Of a DNA stretch of 64,000 bases, positions 40,400 through 50,010 are shown in pieces. The DNA comes from Meiothermus sp. CFH 77666 (GTDB lineage Bacteria > Deinococcota > Deinococci > Deinococcales > Thermaceae): positions 61,705 through 125,704 of the forward strand of contig NZ_JAGDFV010000007.1 of NCBI RefSeq assembly GCF_017497985.1. The letters are read 5' to 3'. The notes beneath the pieces are model-generated. The model saw only the letters and a list, made by a program, of their open reading frames with translations. It did no database searches and had not been told where the DNA came from. The position numbers were made by a program, and so were the translations under genes. Position 1 is the stretch's first letter. Each line of letters opens with the position of its first letter.

Positions 40400-42790
40400 C
40401 TAGCGCTGTACCAGCAGCGAGGTATTGGTGTTGCTAAACAGTTTCAGGTAGATACGCTGAGCAGCCGAATCGTAGAAGTAAGCAGGCTGGGTAGCGGCGT
40501 CCAGCTCGGCCAGGCTCGTGAGCGAAGTGAGCGCGGTTTTGCCGGCGCAGTTGGTGCCGGGCTGCGAGGATTCCAGCGCACAGCGATACACCGTGAAGGA
40601 AGATGTGCTGGTAGGCAGTACCACCCGCGCTGCCCGGGGGGTTCCATCGTGGTTTTTGTATTTGGGATAAAGACGTAAGCGGAAGTACTGCCAGAGGCTC
40701 AGGTCAGTGTCCAGGGTATAGGTTCGCCCATGAATTAGCGTCCAGTAGAACGGCGCATTGGTCACGTCGCTACCGCTCTGTTGTACCCCATCGTCACGGG
40801 TCAGAGTGGGCGCACCCGGCGCGTAGCTGCGGAAAAAGGTGTTGGTCTCGGGAATTAGGTTGAGGTATTCCATCTGTCCGGGGCAAACCCTGGCATTTGC
40901 CGCCACCCAGAGTGCACAAGCCTCGGTGTACATGGCCCTCGAGCCCACCGATGCCGGTACCACCACACTGGGTACCCCACTTCCACTCAGGGAGCCATCG
41001 AGGTCTTGCACCGCCAGATCGCTGCTGCCGTTGCAGAGGCTAAACTGGGCGTTCACCAGACGAATGTTCTGGGTGATCATGTTCGGCCCTTCGCGAAGGC
41101 AGGTACGGGTCTGGATGGCGCTGGTGCCCGGCTCAAAATTCACGAAGGTTACACTCTGTAAGGTGGTGGTACCGCCATACTCCTGCACCCCCAACCGGCC
41201 AATCTCCCCTTCTGTGTCGAGGTTGGCACTCCTGCCCACAATGAGCGAATCGCGGATACCGTGACTGCCGATGCTCACGCTATTATCTGCCAGAATCGAG
41301 TCGCGCACCTCCATGATCACCTCGCCGGCTGGGTCACCTACTGGGTTGGCCCACAGCGCCGAGCGAGTTTTGTAGATGGTGGTGCGCTCGAGCAAAAACG
41401 GCCCGTGGGTGGTAGGTGCGGCCCGGTTGCCTGTAATCCACAACGCCCCCAGGTCGCCCACGTTGCCCGGAGCGCCGATGGCCTTGCCCAGCAGGTAGGA
41501 GTGAATCACGTTGTCGCGAAACTCGAAGCGGCTGGCATCCACCGAGCCCACATTGTCGAACCAGAAGGCGGTAAACTCGCCCCCGGCGGCCACATTCCCC
41601 ACAAAACGGTTGCTGGGGCCCTTGACCCAGAAGGTGGCCGCCTGATCATCGTTCTGCCCAACCTGGATAGGGTTGCTAGGCAAGTACGGGAAGGCCCGGG
41701 TCAACACGGCTAGGTTGCCCTCAAAGCGGTTGCCCTGTTCCGAACCGTCCTCGGTCATGATGCTGTGGCCCAGGGTGTCGTACAAAACATTGTTCTTGAC
41801 CCGCACATTGTCGGTGCCATGCACCACAATGCCGCGTTGGAAGTTGCTGTGGAAGCTACAGTTTTCCAGGTAGTCGCCGTTTGAATCCCCGTTCAGATGC
41901 CAGTGGAAGGGATAGCGGGCCAGCCGGTTGAACTGACCCAGCCGCCGAAACTCCACCCCTCGCACCTTGCCACTGCTGCGCATGGCCGGGTTGGTTTCGC
42001 GGTGCAGGGGACTCGAGCCCATCACCATCACGTGCCCGCCAAAGCCCCCCGCATGGTGGTCGTCGCCCTGTATCACGATGTTCCGCGAGAGCAACCCCAC
42101 CTCGGCCCGCTGATCCAGAACCCGACCCTCAAAGGTCTGCAACTGGCCAAAGTGCCCGTAGTCTAGCGGCCGATCCAGCGTGAGGGTGTTGCCGCTGATA
42201 GCCCGGATGATACGGGTTTCGGCCTGGTGGGGGTCAAGCGCGGTGGAGGCGATGACGATTTTCTCCCCCACCCGCCAGTCCACCGGACTGCTGAGGACAA
42301 TCTGGGTACTTCCCGCAGGCGCCGTGGCGGCCAGTTTGGTCCAGGCCACCCGGTTCTCCCCGATAATTTCCAGCTTGCCCCCCATCATGGCCCCCAGAAA
42401 CTTGGTTCCCATGTCCATGATGTTTTCTTCTGGGTTGGATCCGGTGAGGGTGATGACCGCTCGATGGGTGAAGGGCTGGGCCTCCGAGCCAATGCTGAGC
42501 TTACCGGGGCCGTGCACCATCAGGTAGCCGGTACTGAGGTTGAGGTTCTTTCGCGCAAACTCCAACTCCCCCAGCACCGTAATGCCCGTCAAGGGGGGCG
42601 GGTCTTCATCCAGGATGACCCTGCTACCCGCCGGAATGACCACCGAGTCGCCAGCTTGGGGCTTTTGCAGGTTGAGGCTGGCCCAGAAACGCGCATCCGA
42701 CCAGTAGCCCGAATTGGCCGGCAACGGCGAACCAAGCTGGCAAGCACTCAGACCCACCAGGAGGAGTAGAGACGGGAAGCGTAAATTCAT
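40400..42790 (-). CDS. G8-domain lipoprotein with CEMIP-like beta-helix
   Basis: A 796-residue lipoprotein (lipobox LSAC near residue 17). A G8 domain spans about 28-150 (GDSVVIPAGSRVILDEDPPP, then ITVLGELEFA). It is followed by the CEMIP/TMEM2-type parallel beta-helix: HHAGGFGGHVMVMG near 240, YPFHWHLNGDSNGDYLENCS near 287, GIVVHGTDNVRVKNNVLYDT near 315 and GHSIMTEDGSEQGNRFEGN near 337. In animals this architecture belongs to hyaluronan-degrading or -binding proteins. Here the substrate is unknown; a surface polysaccharide hydrolase is plausible. No partner genes. Confidence 0.85.
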   Translation of the reverse strand: MNLRFPSLLLLVGLSACQLGSPLPANSGYWSDARFWASLNLQKPQAGDSVVIPAGSRVILDEDPPPLTGITVLGELEFARKNLNLSTGYLMVHGPGKLSIGSEAQPFTHRAVITLTGSNPEENIMDMGTKFLGAMMGGKLEIIGENRVAWTKLAATAPAGSTQIVLSSPVDWRVGEKIVIASTALDPHQAETRIIRAISGNTLTLDRPLDYGHFGQLQTFEGRVLDQRAEVGLLSRNIVIQGDDHHAGGFGGHVMVMGSSPLHRETNPAMRSSGKVRGVEFRRLGQFNRLARYPFHWHLNGDSNGDYLENCSFHSNFQRGIVVHGTDNVRVKNNVLYDTLGHSIMTEDGSEQGNRFEGNLAVLTRAFPYLPSNPIQVGQNDDQAATFWVKGPSNRFVGNVAAGGEFTAFWFDNVGSVDASRFEFRDNVIHSYLLGKAIGAPGNVGDLGALWITGNRAAPTTHGPFLLERTTIYKTRSALWANPVGDPAGEVIMEVRDSILADNSVSIGSHGIRDSLIVGRSANLDTEGEIGRLGVQEYGGTTTLQSVTFVNFEPGTSAIQTRTCLREGPNMITQNIRLVNAQFSLCNGSSDLAVQDLDGSLSGSGVPSVVVPASVGSRAMYTEACALWVAANARVCPGQMEYLNLIPETNTFFRSYAPGAPTLTRDDGVQQSGSDVTNAPFYWTLIHGRTYTLDTDLSLWQYFRLRLYPKYKNHDGTPRAARVVLPTSTSSFTVYRCALESSQPGTNCAGKTALTSLTSLAELDAATQPAYFYDSAAQRIYLKLFSNTNTSLLVQR

Positions 42791-42935
42791 ATGAACTCAG
42801 CCAGCACACCCTCTCAAACATGCTGCTATTAGTTCATACAGTAGCTGGGGTATTGGCAAAACCTCAATCGCTCAACTTAAGGTTACGTCGCATGACACGC
42901 AAAAACAGGGCTTTTGTCCTGTCGCACAGCTACAC

Positions 42936-43181
42936 CTAAAGCTGCTCCAGAACCTCCTCGGTCTGCTGAAAGTAACCATCTCTGGGAATCAGCACATAGC
43001 CCCTGGCGGTTTGCGCAGGGTAATAAGGCATGTCGAGGCGTAACTCCCGCGTGGCACCCTCGTAGCGCCGAATTTGCGCCGGATTGAAGACAGGCCAGGG
43101 CCGAAGCCGCACAGCTTGCGATATACGATCAATGAGGAGCGCCAGGAAGGCTGCGATTCCCCAGGTTTGGGCCGATTTCAT
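42936..43181 (-). CDS. small secreted or anchored hypothetical protein
   Basis: An 81-residue frame with an N-terminal hydrophobic stretch (TWGIAAFLALLIDRISQA) and a polar C-terminus rich in Tyr and Arg. There is no SD before ATG 43181 and no recognised motif. It is divergent from the GAF-GGDEF gene. It may be genuine because codon use follows the local pattern, but support is modest. Confidence 0.5.
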   Translation of the reverse strand: MKSAQTWGIAAFLALLIDRISQAVRLRPWPVFNPAQIRRYEGATRELRLDMPYYPAQTARGYVLIPRDGYFQQTEEVLEQL

Positions 43182-43311
43182 AGCGGGAAGTGTAGCAGAG
43201 ATTCAGGAAGCAGTTATGTGGGGGTACGCCCAAACAACACCCGGGTTGAAATTGGGAAGCAGGACAACGTCTTTCTGCTAAAGTTGGTTTTACTGGGCTC
43301 TGAGATTTTAT

Positions 43312-45495
43312 ATGGCCTCTGTGTACTACTTCACCCTGATCCTGTCCCTGGTGGGGGTTGTGGTGGTACATGCCCTGGGTATGGCAGGTATCTACGCCCT
43401 GCCCTGGTTGATGTTTTTGACCGCTACCCTGGCCAGCGTACGAGGCCTGTGGGTCGGACTGGCGGCGGCTTTGGGGTCGGTGCTGGCTCTTTCCTTTTTT
43501 CCTTCGGTATACCCAGATTTTTACGCGATGATCTTGATCCTATTTTTATCGGCGTATCTTGCTTTTCTGGTAGGGGATAGCCTGCGTCAGGCCCATCGCC
43601 GAGCCAAGCAGCTTGTCCTGATTCAGGATGTCTTATTACAGGGACTAGAACTCATACCGCGCTACTTCACGCAAAAGCAGCTCTTGCAAGATTTGCCCAC
43701 CATGCTCTCGTCGCTTTTACGAGGAACTACGCTTCGCGTCTGGGTACCTGTTGGGGCTAACCTGGTGCATCCGCTAGAAAATGCAGTTGGGCATGAGGAT
43801 GCTTCAAGCGGGCCACCTCTGGTACTACGAGCTCTAAATGAGGATGGTTTAGTCTACTCGGAGGGTTCCACTACCAAAGCAACTATTGGGCATCGTACCA
43901 CCAAGACCAGTAAGCCCGCTGAGCTTGCTGTTGCTCTACGGGTTCGCCAAGAGGTTATAGCAGTGCTGCAATTCACCCGAGGCGAGGCCTGGCGCAAGGA
44001 GGAGGCCGAGTTGTTCCATCGGCTAGCCCGCATCGTTGCCTATCAGCTCGAGCGCCTGTACGACCTCGAGCTACGCCGCCTGCTACTCGAGCTTGCAGGT
44101 GCCCTGGCAAACGAAAATGACAAAAGGAAGATTGCCGAGGTGACCTTGCGCCATCTGCTGCCCGCTCTGGAGATGGAAGCAGGAGCGGTCATGCTCTACC
44201 GTCAAGGAGTCCTACAGGCCCTGTCCTCTCAGTTACCAGAGAGCCTCGAGCCCATCCTGGCACCCCTGGCTCAACGGCTCGAGCGCGACCAGGGCATAAC
44301 CTGGCGGGCTTTGGAAACCGGCACACCGTTGTTCATCGAAAGCTACCCGGCGCTTCCCGAAGGCTTGCCTGTACTAAAGCAGGTAGGTATTCAAACCTTT
44401 GCAGCCTACCCCATCCACAGCCGTGACGCTTTTCAGAGCAGAGCGGTGCTGGTACTAGGTCATCGGAAACATATTCCTTGGAGCCGCAAAAGAAGAGAAA
44501 TTCTGCTAGGGGTGGAGCGGCTTTTGAGCAGCGCGCTGGAGCGGGTATTGCTGGATGAGCAGCAGCAACGCATCAACCAACTGCTAACGGAAGCCTGGTC
44601 GTACCCCTCAGAGAAGGTATATCAGCACATTCTGGAAGCTGCTGTGGAGTTGGTGCCCGGAGGTGAGGTAGGAAGCCTTTGGGTGCGGGTCGGTGAAGCT
44701 TACTCCTGCCAGGCGGCTTTAGGCGTATCCACGGAGTGCCCCGCGCAAAGCGAAACTGAACTCCTTGCCTGGTATGGTGGCTCTAGATCACAAGCCCTAA
44801 AGGGACTTCCACGAATATTAACGACGCATGCCGCCCAGCTCCACGGGCTCAAGGCCAGCCTTTGCCTGCCGGTAGGTCATCAAGGTCAAGTGTTAGCATA
44901 CCTGAACCTGGGTAGCACCAAAGACCCTGCCGCATTTGCCGAAGACTCTTTGGCTGCTGTGCAGCTTTTCGCGGCACCCCTTGCCACCCTGATCCACGAG
45001 CTCAGCTACCGCTCTGAACTTGAAAAAGCGTCTTTGACGGATAGCCTGACCGGGCTATACAATCGCCGCGCATTCAATCTACGGCTACAGGAGGAGATCT
45101 CACGGGCTACCCGATCTGGCCACCCCCTTACTTTACTTATTTTGGATCTCAAGAACTTCAAACCCATCAACGATCAGCTGGGTCATGCCCTGGGTGACTT
45201 AGCGCTCCGAGAGGTCGCAAATGTCCTCACCCGTGAGCTGCGAGCAGAAGACATAGCCTTCCGCTGGGGTGGGGATGAATTTGCCGTGCTGCTGCCCCAG
45301 ACCGACGCGCAAGGAGCACAGCGTCTGTCGCATCGCCTTTACCAAGGCATCACAAAAGTTTGCATTGAAAACATGTGCCTGTCAGTTGATATTGGGCAGG
45401 CTACGTTCCCTACAGAAGCAGACACCCCCGATGCCTTGCTATCGCTGGCCGACCAACGAATGTACGACATTAAAAAAGCCGGCGATGCTGTGTAA
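43312..45495 (+). CDS. membrane GAF-GGDEF diguanylate cyclase
   Basis: A 727-residue protein. Residues 1-85 hold three or four membrane segments. The middle (about 100-560) has GAF-like modules (AELAVALRVRQEVIAVLQFT near 205 and LCLPVGHQGQVLAYLNLGST near 523). The GGDEF domain follows: TDSLTGLYNRRAFNLRLQEE near 576 and FRWGGDEFAVLLPQTDA near 650. RAED five residues before GGDEF is an I-site. It should synthesise c-di-GMP in response to a ligand bound by the GAF modules. Confidence 0.92.
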   Translation: MASVYYFTLILSLVGVVVVHALGMAGIYALPWLMFLTATLASVRGLWVGLAAALGSVLALSFFPSVYPDFYAMILILFLSAYLAFLVGDSLRQAHRRAKQLVLIQDVLLQGLELIPRYFTQKQLLQDLPTMLSSLLRGTTLRVWVPVGANLVHPLENAVGHEDASSGPPLVLRALNEDGLVYSEGSTTKATIGHRTTKTSKPAELAVALRVRQEVIAVLQFTRGEAWRKEEAELFHRLARIVAYQLERLYDLELRRLLLELAGALANENDKRKIAEVTLRHLLPALEMEAGAVMLYRQGVLQALSSQLPESLEPILAPLAQRLERDQGITWRALETGTPLFIESYPALPEGLPVLKQVGIQTFAAYPIHSRDAFQSRAVLVLGHRKHIPWSRKRREILLGVERLLSSALERVLLDEQQQRINQLLTEAWSYPSEKVYQHILEAAVELVPGGEVGSLWVRVGEAYSCQAALGVSTECPAQSETELLAWYGGSRSQALKGLPRILTTHAAQLHGLKASLCLPVGHQGQVLAYLNLGSTKDPAAFAEDSLAAVQLFAAPLATLIHELSYRSELEKASLTDSLTGLYNRRAFNLRLQEEISRATRSGHPLTLLILDLKNFKPINDQLGHALGDLALREVANVLTRELRAEDIAFRWGGDEFAVLLPQTDAQGAQRLSHRLYQGITKVCIENMCLSVDIGQATFPTEADTPDALLSLADQRMYDIKKAGDAV

Positions 45496-45550
45496 CAGCT
45501 TCACCTGAACACTCAGCTTTGATGAATCCCCACACGCGGCGACACCCAGG

Positions 45551-45578
45551 GCCGAAAGCGCAAAGCCAAAGGCTCTGC
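45551..45578. repeat. heptanucleotide array
   Basis: GCCGAAA GCGCAAA GCCAAAG GCTCTGC, four 7-nt units of the same word family as 25620-25647. Confidence 0.7.
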
Positions 45579-45795
45579 GAGGAGTATGCAGGTCGTTGAT
45601 ACGGCTGACCTGTATGGTGCTTGTTCGAATACCAGACTTGGCCGCTCACGAAAACGAGAATGCGTCTAGGCCCGGACGCAGGTTACGCACCCAAGCGCGG
45701 GCCCGGCCCGGCCCAGGGGTGCTTGGGTTTCGAGTTTTCAGACGGCCAATATTCTGTTTAGGACAAAGGATTCTTAGGGTCAGGTAACTTTACTG

Positions 45796-45910
45796 GCCAT
45801 TCCGAACGCAGCAAAGCGAAGTGGAGAATCTGATGCGACCCAGTCCAGGGTATCCACTGTACCCATGCAGCATCAGGTTCCTCGTTGCACTGCGTGCGCC
45901 ACGGAATGGC
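45796..45910. repeat. 115-bp imperfect hairpin element
   Basis: GCCATTCCG (45796-45804) pairs with CGGAATGGC (45902-45910). Inside, GAATCTGATGC pairs with GCATCAGGTTC (one mismatch). It resembles the widespread intergenic hairpin with GTCATTCCGAGC ends seen in many bacterial genomes. Confidence 0.65.
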
Positions 45911-45976
45911 AAAAAGAAGTCTAGAGCTGGGGTTAGGTTCATTGGAAGCATCCCGATTACTTTATTACCAGAGCAC

Positions 45977-46100
45977 TAAGTTGCGCCTGTATAAGGTTTA
46001 GAGATGAATCCAGGCCACGCTAGAAAATCATGCTCCGGGCGCAATACCCGAATGATTTTCGATCATGCCATTATCCAAAACATGGGCGGGAGGTACTTAG
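45977..46100. mobile_element. 124-bp repeat, copy 2 (MITE-like)
   Basis: 119 of 124 bases match copy 1 at 34634-34757, in the same orientation. With flanks, this copy shows a 9-bp terminal inverted repeat, GCACTAAGT and ACTTAGTGC. No coding capacity. Confidence 0.75.
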
Positions 46101-46371
46101 TGCACAGTCGTATAAATACCCGTACAAAGTGTTCATTGCGGCACGAACTATGCAGTACGCTCTTGCAAAAGCCGTAGCAGAAACCTTTTCGTTCCTCCCC
46201 TACCGTATAGGGGAGGTTAGGTGGGGTTGCTGAGCAGCGCCTTCACACAGCAGGTCGGTTCAGGGCCTCACCCAATACCCTCCCCCACCCTCCCTACGTG
46301 GTAGGGAGGGGGCTCTATGTCAATCCCTCCTGGAAACCCGGAGGTGTACGGACATCTCTACGACGCTGTAC

Positions 46372-47589
46372 TTAGTTCCGGCTCACCTTACGGTTCAAAA
46401 AGTCCATCAGCACGTATCGTCCGATGTTCCCCGGTGTGGTCATGTAGGCCTTGCCCTTGGTAATTTGCGTGATCTTCTTGACAAAAGCCAGCAACTCGGG
46501 CTCCCGCGCCAGCATGAAGGTGTGGATGGGAATACCTTCCTTGCGGGCCAGGGTGGCCTCTTTAAGGGTCTCGGCCAGGATGACCGGGTCGAGGCCCCAG
46601 GCGTTCTTGTAAATTTGGCCCGAGGGCAGGGTGAGCGCGGAGGGCTTGCCGTCGGTAATCATGATGATCTGCTTCATCTCGCCGCTCATCTTTTTGAGCA
46701 TCTTGCGGGCCAGCTTGAGACCCTCGGCAGTGTTGGTGTGGTAGGGCCCGACCTGCACGGTGGGCAACTTGCCCAGCGGCACTTCCTCGGCGCTGTCGTG
46801 GAAGACCCCAAAACGTACCTGGTCGCCAGGGTACTGGGTGCGAATCAGGTGAGCCAGGCCCAGGGCCACGCGCTTGGCGGGGGTAAAGCGGTCTTCACCA
46901 TACAGAATCATGGAGTGGGAGCAGTCTAGCAGCACCACCGTGTTCATGGCGGCGGTGTACTCGGCCAGCTCGATGGTCAGGTCGTGCTCTTCGATGTTTT
47001 CCAGCCCCTTCATCACCACCTTTTTGAGGGTTTCGCCGATATTGATGTTGGGCTGGTCGCCAAACTCGTAGGGCTTGGTCTCGCCGCTCGACTCCACCCC
47101 CGAGGCGTAGTGCCGGGTGACGTGGGCGCCGGGGGCATTCTTGCCCAGCGAACCCAGCAAGGTGCGCAGGCTTTTGAGGCCCAGGAAGTCTACTGATTTG
47201 TTGGTGAGCTCGAGCCGCGTCTCCTGCGCTTCGCTCTGGAAACCCTGTCCTGTCTCGGAGGGGTCGGCGCCCGGCAGGCGGATGAAGCCCTCGTCCTGCA
47301 GGCGCTGTATGAGCTTTTGAATCTCCTGGTAGAGCCGGGTTTCCTCCTTGCGGTTGGCGAAGCGGGCCTCGCGCAACCATTCCTCGGGGATGCGGTCTTG
47401 CTCCAGCAGGGCTTGCAGGAGAGCATCGTAGAGGTCTTCGGCGGTGGGGCTTCGGTTGGGGTCGGGCTGGTAGCGGTTGTATGGGTCGGAAAAGCCCGAG
47501 TCCATCAGAAAATCCTGAATCATATCCATCAGGTCGGCGCCGCTGAGGTCGTCGAAGCCGGGCTCGTACCTGGAGTATCGGACACGCAT
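46372..47589 (-). CDS. VWA-domain protein, partner of the MoxR ATPase
   Basis: A 405-residue protein. The N-terminal half is acidic and helical. The von Willebrand A domain spans about 210-400: [20 protein letters not shown] near 219 (MIDAS DxSxS as DCSHS), [16 protein letters not shown] near 288 (Thr) and [15 protein letters not shown] near 311 (Asp). MoxR/VWA pairs act as chaperones that insert metals or remodel complexes. The AAA+ partner gene is 73 bases upstream, across a heptanucleotide array. Confidence 0.9.
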   Translation of the reverse strand: MRVRYSRYEPGFDDLSGADLMDMIQDFLMDSGFSDPYNRYQPDPNRSPTAEDLYDALLQALLEQDRIPEEWLREARFANRKEETRLYQEIQKLIQRLQDEGFIRLPGADPSETGQGFQSEAQETRLELTNKSVDFLGLKSLRTLLGSLGKNAPGAHVTRHYASGVESSGETKPYEFGDQPNINIGETLKKVVMKGLENIEEHDLTIELAEYTAAMNTVVLLDCSHSMILYGEDRFTPAKRVALGLAHLIRTQYPGDQVRFGVFHDSAEEVPLGKLPTVQVGPYHTNTAEGLKLARKMLKKMSGEMKQIIMITDGKPSALTLPSGQIYKNAWGLDPVILAETLKEATLARKEGIPIHTFMLAREPELLAFVKKITQITKGKAYMTTPGNIGRYVLMDFLNRKVSRN

Positions 47590-47597
47590 ATTTCCTC

Positions 47598-47659
47598 GCT
47601 GATGGCTAATAGCGGATAGCTTTTTGGTTCTGCCATTAGCTATTGGCTATGTGCTATGT
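47598..47659. repeat. heptanucleotide array between MoxR and VWA genes
   Basis: GCTGATG GCTAATA GCGGATA, a T-rich break, then GCCATTA GCTATTG GCTATGT GCTATGT. It belongs to the GCTATxx family of 5773-5842. As there, it lies in the spacer between two genes of one operon. Confidence 0.75.
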
Positions 47660-47662
47660 ACA

Positions 47663-49084
47663 TCAATTCCCGCTCCCCCACCGCTCGCGCTCCCGTTCGA
47701 TAGGGGCGCTGTAGCTCTCCTCACCCCTGGCAATCTTGCGGCGGCCCGCCAGGCCCTCGAGGATAAACTCCCCGGCGGCCACCAGGGCTTCGGGGGTGGT
47801 CTGGGGTTCCAATTTTTTTGCGGCAGCCAGCAGGCCCGGCACTTTTTCCATTTCCTTCAACACCGCTTTGGCGCTGCCCTCGGGCAGGGTAAGGAGGTTG
47901 CCGTCGGCAAAGTACTGCACGATTTCGTCCACCGGCAGGCCCCGGGCCCGTTCGCCATAGGCCAGACCAAAGGCCTTGAGCAACAGGTCGCGGGCTACCC
48001 GCTCGGCCCCCTGGAGTTCGCCTTCGTATTCCAGCTCAATCTTGCCGGTGATGGCCGGCAGGGCCGCATACAGGTCGAGGGGCCGGGCCACCGGGCGCTC
48101 GCCGTATCGCAGGGCGCGGCGCTCGGCGTTGGAGGCCACCAGTTCCAGCAAGCTAATCGAGAGGCGCTGCGAGACCCCCGAGGTCTTGTCTACGCGCTTA
48201 TCCTCGCGGGCCACAAAGGCCACCGCCTCCGAGGCCTCGGCCACGTAGGCCGGTACGTACATCCCCTCCTCCCGAGCAATCCAGGCTTCCTGCTGGGTGA
48301 TGGAGAGACCTTCCTCGAGGGTGCGCGGGTAGTGGGTACGAATCTCCGAACCGATGCGGTCTTTGAGGGGGGTGACGATCTTGCCCCGCGCGGTGTAGTC
48401 CTGGGGGTTGGCGGTGAAGGCAATCCAGACATCCAGTTCCAGCCGCACCGGGTAGCCGCGAATCTGCACGTCGCCTTCTTGCAGGATGTTGAAGAGGGCC
48501 ACCTGCACCTTGGGGGCCAGGTCGGCCACCTCGTTGATGCCGAAGATGCCCCGGTTGGCCCTGGGCAAAAGGCCGTAGTGAACGGCCTCGAGGTCACCCA
48601 GACCAGTGCCCCGCTTGGCGGCCTTGATGGGGTCGATATCGCCCAGGATATCGGCCACGGTGGTGTCGGGGGTGGCCAGCTTTTCCACGTAGCGCTCGGA
48701 GCGGGGAATCCAGACGATGGGCGCTTCGTCGCCGGCTTCTTCCAGGAGGCGCTTGGCCTCTGCCGAGAGCGGGAACAGGGGGTTGTCGCGGATCTCGGTG
48801 GGCAGGGCCGGAACTTCATCGTCCAGCAGCTCGGTAAGCTGACGCAGAATGCGGCTCTTGGCCTGACCACGCAGGCCCAGCAGAATGAAATTGTGCCGGG
48901 CCAGGATGGCATTGACCAGGCTGGGAATGACCGAGTCGTCGTAGCTCTGGATACCCGGAAAGAGTTTTTCCCCGGCCCTGAGCTTTCCAATCAGGTTTTC
49001 CCGCGCCTCGTCCTTGACGCTGCGGCGGAGCTTCTCCAGGGGGTAAGTGCGCTTGAGTTCGCCGAGGGTTCGGGCCTTGGTCAT
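47663..49084 (-). CDS. MoxR/magnesium-chelatase-type AAA+ ATPase
   Basis: A 473-residue ATPase. Walker [18 protein letters not shown] near residue 67, Walker [21 protein letters not shown] near 177, sensor 1 [16 protein letters not shown] near 220 and an Arg finger in [15 protein letters not shown] near 238. It is related to ChlI/MoxR. The C-terminus (about 400-473) is charged. It works with the VWA protein encoded downstream. Targets unknown. Confidence 0.92.
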   Translation of the reverse strand: MTKARTLGELKRTYPLEKLRRSVKDEARENLIGKLRAGEKLFPGIQSYDDSVIPSLVNAILARHNFILLGLRGQAKSRILRQLTELLDDEVPALPTEIRDNPLFPLSAEAKRLLEEAGDEAPIVWIPRSERYVEKLATPDTTVADILGDIDPIKAAKRGTGLGDLEAVHYGLLPRANRGIFGINEVADLAPKVQVALFNILQEGDVQIRGYPVRLELDVWIAFTANPQDYTARGKIVTPLKDRIGSEIRTHYPRTLEEGLSITQQEAWIAREEGMYVPAYVAEASEAVAFVAREDKRVDKTSGVSQRLSISLLELVASNAERRALRYGERPVARPLDLYAALPAITGKIELEYEGELQGAERVARDLLLKAFGLAYGERARGLPVDEIVQYFADGNLLTLPEGSAKAVLKEMEKVPGLLAAAKKLEPQTTPEALVAAGEFILEGLAGRRKIARGEESYSAPIERERERWGSGN

Positions 49085-49182
49085 TGCTCGAGTGTAGTCC
49101 GGTATGGCTCAAGATTGTGTAAATCAGATTGGGATTGAGAAGGTAACGGGTTGCAAGCTCAATGCAGGTCGAGGGGCTTGTG

Positions 49183-49267
49183 CATTGGCAAGTGGCTTGT
49201 AGCGCGTGGCTCGTGGAGAATGCCTAACGGCTTCACCAAGCTTGGGGCCTTCGGCTTTCAGCTACCC
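49183..49267. repeat. two heptanucleotide arrays
   Basis: 49183-49217: GCATTGG CAAGTGG CTTGTAG CGCGTGG CTCGTGG, the reverse complement of the paaB family (CCACGAG CCACGCG CTACAAG CCACTTG). 49240-49267: AGCTTGG GGCCTTC GGCTTTC AGCTACC, the reverse complement of the GCCGAAA family. The second reaches into the 3' end of lutC, which stops at 49258. Confidence 0.75.
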
Positions 49268-49830
49268 GATAGCACGGCCACCACCAGTCGCCCCGGCCCG
49301 TGCACCCCTTTGACCATAATCTGCCCGATGTCGGCAGACTTGCTGGGGCCGGAGTGCAGCCCGATGGCCGAGGGCAGCGAGGGTTTCAGGGCGTTCAGGG
49401 CCGTAAGAAGGGTGGGGTAAATGTGGGCTTCGGAAACAAACACCAGATGCGTGGGCGGCAAAAGCTGGTTGCGACGGCCCTCCTGGCTGCAGAGAAGCAC
49501 CGTCCCGGTCTCGGCCACCGCCCCCAACGCCCAGGAGATGCCCAGCGGGGCCTCCTCGGGGGGCAGAAGGGGCAACCCGGGGCGAAGCGATTCGGGTACG
49601 GTCTGGCCCACCGATACCCCGGCAAAGGTCTGGGCAAAGTGGCCAAGCCACTCCTGGGCAGCCCCCAGGCCCTCCAGCCGTACCACCTCGCCCCCATTCC
49701 CGCTCAGGCGCTCGGTAAAGAGGGTTAGAGCCTCCGATGGTGCAACAGTCGCCGAGAGGGGCTCGGGCAGGGCGGTTTTGGGACGGTGCTCGAGGGCGCG
49801 GTGGATACGGCCCAGAATCCGTTCGCGCAT
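49258..49830 (-). CDS. lutC: LUD-domain protein LutC-like
   Basis: A 190-residue LUD-domain protein. PEEAPLGISWALGAVAETGT near residue 95, LLPPTHLVFVSEAHIYPTL near 126 and HSGPSKSADIGQIMVKGVHG near 156 are LutC/YkgG signatures. LutABC oxidises L-lactate; LutC alone is of unclear role. No lutA or lutB is in the window. ATG 49830 is chosen because the longer frame lacks an SD. Its stop codon lies inside a heptanucleotide array, so the last residues (VAVLSGS) may be repeat-derived. Confidence 0.88.
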   Translation of the reverse strand: MRERILGRIHRALEHRPKTALPEPLSATVAPSEALTLFTERLSGNGGEVVRLEGLGAAQEWLGHFAQTFAGVSVGQTVPESLRPGLPLLPPEEAPLGISWALGAVAETGTVLLCSQEGRRNQLLPPTHLVFVSEAHIYPTLLTALNALKPSLPSAIGLHSGPSKSADIGQIMVKGVHGPGRLVVAVLSGS

Positions 49831-49914
49831 AGCGCCAGTATAACGGCCCGACCCTGAACCCCTTTGTCTGAGTGCGCTCCCCAAGCTAGCGCCAGATGGT
49901 CAAAAGCCCAGGCT

Positions 49915-49935
49915 GACCTGCGACATGCGACATGA
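49915..49935. repeat. heptanucleotide array
   Basis: GACCTGC GACATGC GACATGA, three units of the family seen at 18154-18188. Confidence 0.7.
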
Positions 49936-50010
49936 CTCGAAGCGGGTTCAGGCCAGGTGTTTGCTTCTGCAATTGCCCATCGCAACGCTGCCCCCTTAGC
50001 ATAGAGGCAA

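Larger units (their letters stand above)
45496..46371. other. gene-free, repeat-rich region
   Basis: About 875 bases with no credible gene. It holds a heptanucleotide array (45551-45578), a long hairpin element (45796-45910), the second 124-bp repeat (45977-46100) and two perfect hairpins: CCTCCCCTA/TAGGGGAGG (46194-46216) and CCCTCCCTAC/GTAGGGAGGG (46288-46310). GTACTTAG recurs at about 46366, as at the end of the 124-bp repeat. It looks like a landing site for small mobile sequences. Confidence 0.7.

Noticed and set aside
45596..45787. Small gene in the gene-free region
   Set aside because: No SD, no motif, and overlaps low-complexity GGCCCGGCCCGG sequence.
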